Origin: Legionella sp.
GTDB lineage: Bacteria; Pseudomonadota; Gammaproteobacteria; Legionellales; Legionellaceae
Reading direction: 5' to 3'
NCBI GenBank assembly: GCA_030158115.1
Contig: JAOATK010000012.1
Location: 1-50,262, forward strand
DNA length: 50,262 nucleotides
The notes under the pieces were generated by a model. The model made no database searches. It was not told the origin of the DNA and was given only the letters and a program-made list of their open reading frames with translations. The position numbers were made by a program, and so were the translations under genes. Below, in pieces: positions 37,640-45,012 of the stretch; within the stretch, counting starts at the first letter, position 1; each line of letters begins with the position of its first letter.

Positions 37640-38005
37640 TTATTCTTTTGGGTCTTTTTTCTTGTTATACCGCTCTTCATATCGCTGAAATGCATATTTT
37701 GCTTGCTCAGCAGTGACCACATCCACTTCATTACCATAAATATCTATTCGAGCGGTATTTTCTTTTTGGCATTTTAAATAAGCAGGAGAGGCGCTGTAAT
37801 AACTTAATGCTTCTCTTAGTGATTTTTTACTAACAGGAGGAGAGTCTAATCGTTCATAAAAATCAATGATATCGTCAAATATACCAATTTTAAGAGGCTT
37901 AATTTGTTTGCCTTTCCTAAAAAAAGCATTAGGAAAATGCTCAGCCAACCACTCTATAATTTCTAATTTATCTCTTTTTGTTGCATTTAATTGTTGCTTA
38001 TCCAT
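37640..38005 (-). CDS. minimal ProQ/FinO-domain RNA chaperone
   Basis: 121 residues that are almost entirely one FinO domain. WLAEHFPNAFFRKGKQIKPL and KIGIFDDI (about residues 19-45), then LREALSYYSASPAYLKCQKE and RIDIYGNEVDVVT (about 63-100), match the core of ProQ, FinO and Legionella RocC, which bind sRNA hairpins with 3' U-tails. The long linker and Tudor-like C-terminal domain of enteric ProQ are absent; only a short Lys/Glu tail follows. Known family members pair sRNAs with mRNAs (RocC with RocR represses competence in L. pneumophila). Which RNAs this one binds is unknown. It converges with the coiled-coil gene. Confidence 0.85.
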   Translation of the reverse strand: MDKQQLNATKRDKLEIIEWLAEHFPNAFFRKGKQIKPLKIGIFDDIIDFYERLDSPPVSKKSLREALSYYSASPAYLKCQKENTARIDIYGNEVDVVTAEQAKYAFQRYEERYNKKKDPKE

Positions 38006-38084
38006 TGGTGGCCCAAGAACATTATCAGTATGATGAATAACTTATCATATCTCAAAACATAATCAAGTGTTTACATAAAACATT

Positions 38085-38390
38085 CTCTGTACATGACAAA
38101 AAAACCTGTCATGCCCGCGCAGGCGGGCAACCATCCATCAAAATAACCCGATACCCAAATCAAGCCACTGGGGATTGTTTTGCTCGATAAGGTTTATTTT
38201 CCATTGTCGGTTCCATTTCTTGATGCGTTTTTCTCTGGTTATTGCTTCGTAGACATCAGAATGAATTTCATAATAAACCAAGTGATGAACATGGTATTTT
38301 TTGGTGAATCCCTCAGCCAAGCCTCCCTTGTTTCAGCCAAAATACACGTTTAAACGCGCGGGCATGACAGGTTTTTTTTCATGTACAGAG
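38085..38390. mobile_element. 306-bp inverted-repeat element with 9-bp target duplication
   Basis: Terminal inverted repeats of about 35 bp: the left end (38085-38120) reads CTCTGTACATGAC, an A-run, then CCTGTCATGCCCGCGC, and the right end (38356-38390) is its complement with small A/T-run differences. The element is bordered by exact 9-bp direct repeats TAAAACATT at 38076-38084 and 38391-38399. Inside is only a broken GIY-YIG gene on the minus strand. Each end can itself fold (CATGACA/TGTCATG). It shares its tips with the 36-bp insertion at 30513. No transposase is encoded, so mobilisation must be in trans. Confidence 0.85.
38138..38320 (-). pseudogene. GIY-YIG endonuclease remnant (5' truncated)
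   Basis: The 60 codons give (L)AEGFTKKYHVHHLVYYEIHS, then EAITREKRIKKWNR and INLIEQNNPQWLDL. This is the C-terminal half of the small (about 95-residue) UPF0213/YhbQ-like GIY-YIG proteins. The GIY and YIG strands that should precede it are missing: upstream in frame there is a TGA after only four more codons, still inside the inverted-repeat element. The catalytic Arg/Glu half is thus partly absent and the gene cannot be functional. It is the sole cargo of the 306-bp element. Confidence 0.82.
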
Positions 38391-38638
38391 TAAAACATTC
38401 ATTTATAATTTTTAGTTAGGGTTTTTTTATAGAGTTTTATCCCGAGTCCTTGTAAGAGATATCTTAATATTTCCGGGGATATTGGAGCCAAATACATAGT
38501 CATCGTCTTGTATTTTAATCTAACCTATTGTTTATTAAGGATTAATTATAAAATAGCGCTATTTTTTTTATAAATAAAAACAACTGTTCATAATTTTCTA
38601 TACTTGAACTCCTGGTGAACTGTTGCTAAATTATATTC

Positions 38639-38740
38639 ATGACTTACAAGGATATAAGTCGTGCAAAAGGAATTGGATCATACGGATTTGATTTGTCAGG
38701 GATGACCCCATATTTGGATGACTGCGAAAAGCCAAGGTAA
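38639..38740 (+). CDS. possible small ORF (33 codons)
   Basis: ATG at 38639 to TAA at 38738-38740 reads MTYKDISRAKGIGSYGFDLS, then GMTPYLDDCEKPR. Composition looks protein-like, and the stop codon falls inside the first arm of a strong hairpin terminator, as expected for a short transcript. However, no good ribosome site precedes it (GCTAAATTATATTC), so it may be a remnant or chance. The rest of 38400-38638 is AT-rich with no recognised gene. Confidence 0.25.
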   Translation: MTYKDISRAKGIGSYGFDLSGMTPYLDDCEKPR

Positions 38741-38757
38741 TTTACCTTGGCTTTTTT
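38727..38757. terminator. bidirectional rho-independent terminator
   Basis: AAAAGCCAAGGTAA (38727-38740) and TTACCTTGGCTTTT (38742-38755) are perfect 14-bp inverted arms with A and T runs on the outer sides, so it works in both directions. It lies 14 bp beyond the stop of the minus-strand L,D-transpeptidase gene. Confidence 0.85.
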
Positions 38758-38770
38758 ATTCAGGGGGTTT

Positions 38771-39448
38771 TTAACCCACCAAATATCTTGAGTGAGATAA
38801 AAAGTTTTTATCAGGGAAATAAGCAAAAACAACAGAGCCATTTTTAATGGTGTTAATGACTGGTTTTGCTAATGTTTCAGCAATGGCTGGACAACCCCAG
38901 GACAAGCCTGCACGACCAGCTTTTTTGATGAAATCAGGCTCTACATACCATGCGCCATGAACCACAACGCGTCGATTATAAGCATTAGTATTAAAGCCTT
39001 TATCTAGGCCTTGTAAATTTAATGAATAACCCTTATGCCCTATGTAAGTATCTTTAGTAATATACGTTCCCAAGCTGGACTGTTTGCTTGAGTTAATGTT
39101 TGAGAAATGACTTGGTCTGTTTGACCCTGAGTTTCTGCCATGTGCAACATAAGTATTATAAAGAAGACGTTCTTTTCGAATATCAAATACCCACATGCGT
39201 TGTTTATTAGAGGGTAATGAGTAATCAATGACGGTAAGCACCGGTTTTTTAACTGCTCCTTTTTTGCTTGCATTTTTGTAGGCGGTTAGTGCAAGTTTTA
39301 ATACGTTTTTGTTTAATTGAGGCGCCTTGTTGCTTAGGTGTTGAACCTTTGTGCTAATATCTGTTCCAGTGCTCGCAAACAATGATGCGCTTGATGGAAT
39401 GTTGCTAGCTAGTAAGACGGTTGAAATTAGAGTTAATAGAGTATTCAT
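38771..39448 (-). CDS. L,D-transpeptidase (YkuD_2 type) family protein, secreted
   Basis: 225 residues from the ATG at 39448, preceded by AAGGAG; a longer frame to 39475 lacks such a site. The signal peptide is LLTLISTVLLASNIPSSASL. The mature domain has SLGTYITKDTYIGHKGYSL, NRRVVVHGAWYVEP and AGLSWGCPAI. The H-G...S-W-G-C-P arrangement with catalytic Cys186 fits the murein L,D-transpeptidase catalytic-domain family (YkuD_2). It probably cross-links or modifies peptidoglycan in the periplasm; the exact reaction is not established for this subfamily. Confidence 0.85.
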   Translation of the reverse strand: MNTLLTLISTVLLASNIPSSASLFASTGTDISTKVQHLSNKAPQLNKNVLKLALTAYKNASKKGAVKKPVLTVIDYSLPSNKQRMWVFDIRKERLLYNTYVAHGRNSGSNRPSHFSNINSSKQSSLGTYITKDTYIGHKGYSLNLQGLDKGFNTNAYNRRVVVHGAWYVEPDFIKKAGRAGLSWGCPAIAETLAKPVINTIKNGSVVFAYFPDKNFLSHSRYLVG

Positions 39449-39856
39449 GCTGCTCCTTTCTTCTTGTAAAATCACCGTTATTGGTCATTAAAAAAGAGCC
39501 TATTATATAACCAATTAAGGCATTTGTAAACTCATGAGTTTTTTTGATGCCCATCCGGGATAAATATCATTCAATTCAATGGGTTAAGAAATTAACTGAA
39601 AAAATAATAGATTAAAAATAAATCAAAATGTTTGTAGTTAAATCTATTTTGAGTGGGATTTACGGTATTTTTTGGCTTGTATAAAATCAATCCGTATTTT
39701 ATTTGTGCTATTTTTATCATGGATAACGGCATGTTTTTTGCTTTATTGATGTGTGTCTTTTGTCATATAATGTTGTAAAATTGTACCAAATTACGCCTTT
39801 TACTTTGAGTCTAAAAGATAGGGCTCGTTGTTGATTTTTTAAGTTCGGAGAATACT
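39449..39856. promoter_or_regulatory. intergenic region upstream of putA, candidate promoter
   Basis: A 408-bp AT-rich gap between divergent genes. A perfect TATAAT is at 39766-39771 on the putA side, but only a poor -35 (TTTATT at 39742-39747, spacing 18) matches, and the start-proximal leader is about 80 bases. No operator for a PutA-type or Lrp-type regulator could be picked out. No gene seen. Confidence 0.35.
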
Positions 39857-42800
39857 ATGCTTGAACAGCAGATGATACAAGTACCAAATGGGGTGCGAGC
39901 TTCGATTAATGATGCTTATCGAGTGGATGAGTTAACCTCAATAACTGAGCTTTGTAATAAAGCTGAGTTAGATGCAGTACAATTAGCGGCGATTAAAGCT
40001 ATCGCGACCCAATTGGTTGAATCAGTTCGTTCTGAACGAAAAAAAAGCACAGGAATTGATTCCTTTTTAACAGAATATGCTTTATCCAGCGAAGAAGGTA
40101 TTGCTTTAATGTGTTTGGCTGAGGCCTTATTGCGCGTTCCAGATAGTGCGACAATAGACAATTTGATTAAAGATAAGCTTGCTGGTGGTGATTGGAAGTC
40201 ACATCGCGGCCAAAGTGATTCTTTCTTTGTTAATGCAACTACCTGGGCCTTAATGCTGACAGGCAAGGTATTAACACCAGAAAATGCACAGACAGCCGTA
40301 ACCAAGTCATTAATGAAGCTGATTAATCGTAGCAGTGAAGCGGTTGTTAGAGCGGCTGTTGATAAAGCCATGCGTATTATGAGTAAACAATTTGTGATGG
40401 GTCGAACTATCAAGGAAGCATTGACGCGAGCTCAAAAGAAAGAGGCTCAAGGATATCGCTATTCTTATGATATGTTAGGCGAGGCTGCCCTTACTTCTAT
40501 AGATGCAGCGCGGTATTTAGAGGCTTATAGACAAGCTATTGAAACCATTGGTAAAGCTGCAGATAAAAATTCTGATGTGTATAAACGCGCAGGTATTTCT
40601 ATTAAATTATCCGCACTACATCCACGTTATAATGAAAGTCAGTATGAGCGGGTAATGGCAGAATTACCTCCAAAACTTCTCAATCTTGCGCGTCTTGCAA
40701 AAGAATATGATATTGGATTAACCATTGACGCTGAAGAATCAGAGCGCTTAGATTTGTCGCTTGATGTGATGGAGCGTGTATTTAATGATGACAGCTTAAG
40801 TGGCTGGAATGGTTTTGGTTTGGCGGTTCAGTCGTACCAAAAAAGAGCTTTTTATGTATTGGATTGGGTGGCTCAGCTTGCGCGAAGTAAAAACCGTCGG
40901 ATGATGGTGCGCTTAATTAAAGGCGCTTATTGGGATAGTGAAGTCAAGAAAACCCAAATGCAAGGTTTGGCGGAATACCCTGTATTTACTCGCAAAGTCT
41001 TCACTGACGTATCCTTTCAGGCCTGCGCGAAAAAAATATTAACAATGACGGATGCTATTTACCCGCAATTTGCCACACATAACGCCTATTCTGTGGCAAT
41101 GATTCTTAATATTACTGGCGAATATCGTGACTTTGAATTTCAGTGCTTGCATGGAATGGGCAATGAACTGTATCAACAAGTGGTTCCAGCTGATTGCTAT
41201 GGCATTCCTTGCCGTATTTATGCTCCAGTAGGGAGTCATGAGGATTTATTGCCTTACTTAGTTCGTCGCTTACTAGAGAATGGCGCTAATTCCTCTTTTG
41301 TTAATCGAATAGTAGATGATAATGCGCCGATTAGCACTTTGGTTGAAGATCCTGTTCATAAAGCTAAATCTTTATTACATAAAATAAATAAAAACATTCC
41401 ATTGCCTGAGGCTTTATTTGAGCCTGCCAGAAAAAACTCTAAAGGATTTGATTTCAGTAATCGCCAAGAGCGTGCTTTATTGCAACAAGAGTTGGCACAA
41501 ATTAAATTAGGCCGATGGTCTGCTGCGCCAATCATCGCAGGAAGTACTGGCTCCACAGCAGAAGAACAACGAATAATGTCGCCTCAAAATATCGAACATG
41601 TTGTGGGTTCCGTACAAAATGCCTCATTAGATGATGTAGAAAAGGCATTGGTGGCTGCAGAGCAGGCATTCCCACAATGGGCAAGTACTTCTATTGAGGA
41701 GCGTGCTTTTTGTATTAATCGATTTGCTGATTTGTTAGAAAAAAATCATGCCGAGTTACTTTCTTTAGCTTGCATGGAAGCAGGTAAAACATTAAATGAT
41801 GCTATTGGTGAAGTGCGTGAAGCGGTTGATTTTTGCCGCTATTATGCCATGTTGGCACAACAAATTATGACACCTGTTCGTTTAACGGGATATACAGGAG
41901 AGCTGAATGAGCTTAGCCTACATCCCCGAGGCACAGTGCTTTGCATTAGCCCATGGAATTTTCCGTTGGCAATTTTTACCGGGCAGGTTGTTGCCGCTTT
42001 AGTGACGGGGAATTGTGTTATTGCTAAGCCTGCAGAACAAACTCCTTTAATGGCTGCATTTGCGGTTAAATTAATGCATCAAGCAGGTATTCCTGGAGGA
42101 GCAGTGCAACTGCTTCCTGGCGATGGTGAAACGGTTGGTGCGACTTTAGTCAATGATAAAAGAATAAAGGCCGTTTTATTTACAGGTTCTACAGATACTG
42201 CCAATTTAATTAATCGTTCTTTAGCGACTCGTGGTGGTGAAATTATTCCTTTAATCGCTGAGACAGGCGGTCAAAACGCAATGATAGTAGATTCTTCTGC
42301 TTTGTTAGAGCAAGTGGTAGTTGATGCGGTAAATTCAGCGTTTGGAAGTGCTGGTCAACGATGTTCTGCATTGCGTGTATTATTTGTTCAAGAAGAGGTT
42401 TATCCAAGAGCCTTAGAGCTATTAAAAGGTGCTATGGCTGAATTGGTAATTGGTGATCCTCAATGGTTAGTGACTGATGTGGGGCCTGTTATTGATAAGT
42501 CTGCGCTGTCCTTATTGAAAGGGCATGTAGATAATATGAAAAAACGTTATGAAGTATTGTATCAATGTCAGTTAGACGAATCCTTGGTGTCAGGTTATTT
42601 TATGCCGCCTACAGCAATTGCCATTGATCATATTAATGCGCTAGAAAAAGAAGTATTCGGCCCTGTGTTACATGTTATTCAGTTCAAAAGAAAGGATCTA
42701 GACAAGGTAATCGAGCAAATTAACGGTACAGGTTATGGCTTAACCTTAGGAATTCACAGCAGAATTAATGAAACTGTGCAATACATTAAAGAACATGTTC

Positions 42801-43000
42801 ATGCTGGAAATTGCTATGTAAATCGTAACATGACAGGTGCAGTAGTAGGCTTACAACCATTTGGTGGTGAGGGACTATCAGGAACTGGACCTAAAGCGGG
42901 GGGACCGAATTATTTGGTTCGACTTTGCCATGAGCGTACTTATACAGTGGATACAACTGCTGCGGGTGGTAATGCTAGCTTAATGTCTTTGCCTGATTGA
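39857..43000 (+). CDS. putA: bifunctional proline dehydrogenase / P5C dehydrogenase
   Basis: Oxidises proline to glutamate in two steps: an FAD proline dehydrogenase barrel, then an NAD aldehyde dehydrogenase. 1047 residues. The PRODH part (about 85-490) includes YSYDMLGEAALTS, GISIKLSALHPRY, LTIDAEESERLDLSLDVMER, VRLIKGAYWDSE, FATHNAYSV and FEFQCLHGM...YAPVGSHEDLLPYLVRRLLENG. The P5CDH part (about 555-1020) has SPWNFPLAIFTG, FTGSTDTAN, ETGGQNAMIVDSS and SAGQRCSALR with Cys836. There is no N-terminal ribbon-helix-helix DNA-binding domain, so it is a non-regulatory PutA. ATG follows CGGAGAA. It supplies glutamate for the large glutamate dehydrogenase at 10.7 kb. Confidence 0.96.
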   Translation: MLEQQMIQVPNGVRASINDAYRVDELTSITELCNKAELDAVQLAAIKAIATQLVESVRSERKKSTGIDSFLTEYALSSEEGIALMCLAEALLRVPDSATIDNLIKDKLAGGDWKSHRGQSDSFFVNATTWALMLTGKVLTPENAQTAVTKSLMKLINRSSEAVVRAAVDKAMRIMSKQFVMGRTIKEALTRAQKKEAQGYRYSYDMLGEAALTSIDAARYLEAYRQAIETIGKAADKNSDVYKRAGISIKLSALHPRYNESQYERVMAELPPKLLNLARLAKEYDIGLTIDAEESERLDLSLDVMERVFNDDSLSGWNGFGLAVQSYQKRAFYVLDWVAQLARSKNRRMMVRLIKGAYWDSEVKKTQMQGLAEYPVFTRKVFTDVSFQACAKKILTMTDAIYPQFATHNAYSVAMILNITGEYRDFEFQCLHGMGNELYQQVVPADCYGIPCRIYAPVGSHEDLLPYLVRRLLENGANSSFVNRIVDDNAPISTLVEDPVHKAKSLLHKINKNIPLPEALFEPARKNSKGFDFSNRQERALLQQELAQIKLGRWSAAPIIAGSTGSTAEEQRIMSPQNIEHVVGSVQNASLDDVEKALVAAEQAFPQWASTSIEERAFCINRFADLLEKNHAELLSLACMEAGKTLNDAIGEVREAVDFCRYYAMLAQQIMTPVRLTGYTGELNELSLHPRGTVLCISPWNFPLAIFTGQVVAALVTGNCVIAKPAEQTPLMAAFAVKLMHQAGIPGGAVQLLPGDGETVGATLVNDKRIKAVLFTGSTDTANLINRSLATRGGEIIPLIAETGGQNAMIVDSSALLEQVVVDAVNSAFGSAGQRCSALRVLFVQEEVYPRALELLKGAMAELVIGDPQWLVTDVGPVIDKSALSLLKGHVDNMKKRYEVLYQCQLDESLVSGYFMPPTAIAIDHINALEKEVFGPVLHVIQFKRKDLDKVIEQINGTGYGLTLGIHSRINETVQYIKEHVHAGNCYVNRNMTGAVVGLQPFGGEGLSGTGPKAGGPNYLVRLCHERTYTVDTTAAGGNASLMSLPD

Positions 43001-43069
43001 TTTATGAGCACTTGACCTAGCTCTATAGCGATTAATATGGTGTGTCCCGCGAAGGCGGGAGCGGCTAAC

Positions 43070-43150
43070 TAGCCTTAAATTTTTCTAGACAGCTCACAAG
43101 CGATACCTGCCGTATCGGCATTGTGGAATATCAAGAAAAATTTCAGGCTA
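43070..43150. repeat. intergenic inverted repeat
   Basis: TAGCCTTAAATTTTTCT (43070-43086) and AGAAAAATTTCAGGCTA (43134-43150) are inverted arms matching at 16 of 17 positions. They are preceded by a small CCCGC-GAA-GGCGGG hairpin at about 43045-43059. The block sits between convergent putA and map, may end both transcripts, and looks like a decayed extragenic repeat; 43001-43213 holds no gene. Confidence 0.6.
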
Positions 43151-43213
43151 ATTGGCTGGACAGGAATCTATCCAGCAAGACAGTCGGCCACTCCATCCTG
43201 AGTGGAATTCCTA

Positions 43214-43978
43214 TTATTGCTCTTCGCTGCGTAAAGTCAGAATCTCTACGCCACTATCAGTGACTAGTAAAGTATGTTCCCATTGTGCTGAAAGACTATG
43301 ATCTTTTGTGACGACAGTCCATTCATCAGGTAACAAACGAGTATGATGCTTTCCAATATTGATCATAGGCTCAATAGTAAAGGTCATACCTGGCTCTAAT
43401 TTCATTCCAGTACCAGGAACTCCATAGTGCAATACTTGAGGGTCTTCATGAAAGATGCGGCCTATGCCATGTCCGCAATAATCGCGCACAACAGAACACC
43501 GGTTTTTTTCTGCATGTTGTTGAATAGCATAACCAATATCACCTAGTTGAACGCCTGGCTTTACTAGTTCAATTCCAATAAATAAACATTCGTGAGCTAT
43601 TTGCACTACATGTTTTGCTTTGACAGGCGGGGTACCGATAAAAAACATTTTACTGGTGTCGCCATGATATTCATCTTTGATTACGGTAACATCTATATTA
43701 ATGATATCGCCATTTTTTAAGGTCTTTTTACCAGGAATGCCATGACATACAACATGGTTGACTGAGGTACAAATGGATTTGGGAAAACCGTTATAATTTA
43801 AAGGGGCTGGAATAGCTTTTTGAACGTTTACAATATAATTATGGCAAATCGTATTAAGCTCTTCAGTACTGACGCCTTCTTGCACATAAGGTCCAATCAT
43901 TTCAAGAACTTCACTCGCAAGCTTTCCTGCAACGCGCATTTTTTCTATTTCATAAGGAGTTTTTATTGTCACAGCCAT
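43214..43978 (-). CDS. map: methionine aminopeptidase, type I
   Basis: Removes the initiator Met from nascent proteins in the cytoplasm. 254 residues, the usual type I length. Metal ligands are visible: two Asp in NIDVTVIKDEYHGDTSKMF, His in CGHGIGRIFHEDP, and Glu in FTIEPM and QWEHTLLVT. NHVVCHGIPG holds the conserved substrate-side His. No ribosomal-protein neighbours (rpsB) are present, so this copy is a stand-alone gene and may be one of several paralogues. Confidence 0.94.
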   Translation of the reverse strand: MAVTIKTPYEIEKMRVAGKLASEVLEMIGPYVQEGVSTEELNTICHNYIVNVQKAIPAPLNYNGFPKSICTSVNHVVCHGIPGKKTLKNGDIINIDVTVIKDEYHGDTSKMFFIGTPPVKAKHVVQIAHECLFIGIELVKPGVQLGDIGYAIQQHAEKNRCSVVRDYCGHGIGRIFHEDPQVLHYGVPGTGMKLEPGMTFTIEPMINIGKHHTRLLPDEWTVVTKDHSLSAQWEHTLLVTDSGVEILTLRSEEQ

Positions 43979-44126
43979 GTATTAAATCCCAAATTATTGC
44001 TAATCCAATTTGAAGGAATAGTAGCATAACAGATTATAGAGCAACAGCAATAAAGACAGATACAACTAATCTGGAAAAAAAGGGGGGGTAGTGTTGAATC
44101 ATCCTGATCCAACACCAAAAAAGACA

Positions 44127-44822
44127 CTAAACTAACGTGAAAAGGTCTTGCTTAGGGGCCGTTGTTGGTGGTTGCCCACCTATAGCCGTAATTTTTTTAT
44201 GTGTCTTAGGTGCGAAATGAGACAATCGAAAAGAAGCACTTTGAGGTCGCACACTAATTGCTGCTTTTGGGGGCTCACATGATAAGTCATTTAGTGATAA
44301 GTTATTTAATGTGAAGTTACCCAAAGGGTCGAAATAACTGGCTTCACTAACATTTGCAAAGTCTAACTCATCTAATTTTCTTATCTGAAGTTCAGGTTTC
44401 TCTTCAAGACAAATAGCTATTTGAGATTTTTTAACAACATTAATTGCTTCATCATTGCTATATTCGTATAAGGGAATAGAGTTTTTATCCATATAGTGAA
44501 TTAGATCATCAGTTGTCAGCGTTGTTTCATTAGGTAATGGGTCTTCAATATCCATAGTGTATATAACTGGAGTGGCAAAATATTGAATACGTTTATTGTC
44601 GATATATCGAGTATCAGTACAATGCATTTCTAACTGAGTTTTTGCAATTAAAAAAGCATCCTTTAGTATGCTGCAAGCAATCATGGAGTACTCATGTGAT
44701 TTGTAAAAAACTGTCTTCAAATCTTCAGTTGAAATGCTTTTTTGAGTCACTGGTGTTAAATGATCACTGAAATCGACATTGACTAGGGGTAGATATTGAG
44801 TTGATAGAACATATAGTTTCAT
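44127..44822 (-). CDS. protein of unknown function
   Basis: 231 residues, no signal peptide or transmembrane helix. Start MKLYVLSTQYLPLVNVDFSD; the upstream strand has CTCGGAGAAATAATC, a plausible ribosome site. The middle is acidic and mixed; the last about 55 residues (from about residue 177) become basic, Ser/Pro-rich and probably disordered (SVRPQSASFRLSHF, TIGGQPPTTAPKQ-like end). I do not recognise a family. It lies next to the F-box gene and in the same orientation, in an accessory tract; effector status is only a guess. Confidence 0.6.
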   Translation of the reverse strand: MKLYVLSTQYLPLVNVDFSDHLTPVTQKSISTEDLKTVFYKSHEYSMIACSILKDAFLIAKTQLEMHCTDTRYIDNKRIQYFATPVIYTMDIEDPLPNETTLTTDDLIHYMDKNSIPLYEYSNDEAINVVKKSQIAICLEEKPELQIRKLDELDFANVSEASYFDPLGNFTLNNLSLNDLSCEPPKAAISVRPQSASFRLSHFAPKTHKKITAIGGQPPTTAPKQDLFTLV

Positions 44823-45012
44823 GATTGATTATTTCTCCGAGATATATGTGACGATAATTATACTACATGATCAATTTTAAATCAAGTTATAGGTTTTTAT
44901 TAGGACACGATCTCAGAAATGGAGTGTTATGTTGATATTCTAAAAAGTCATTTTTTTTGATGACCCTATCATGTTAAGAAACGTCTTGAATGCTGGGTCA
45001 GATACATTAAGC

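Noticed and set aside
38644..38841. Minus-strand frame overlapping the end of the L,D-transpeptidase gene
   Set aside because: It crosses the terminator hairpin and overlaps a recognisable gene in another frame.
39916..40413. 165-codon open frame on the minus strand inside putA
   Set aside because: Opposite strand of a well-conserved gene; a by-product of the putA codon pattern.
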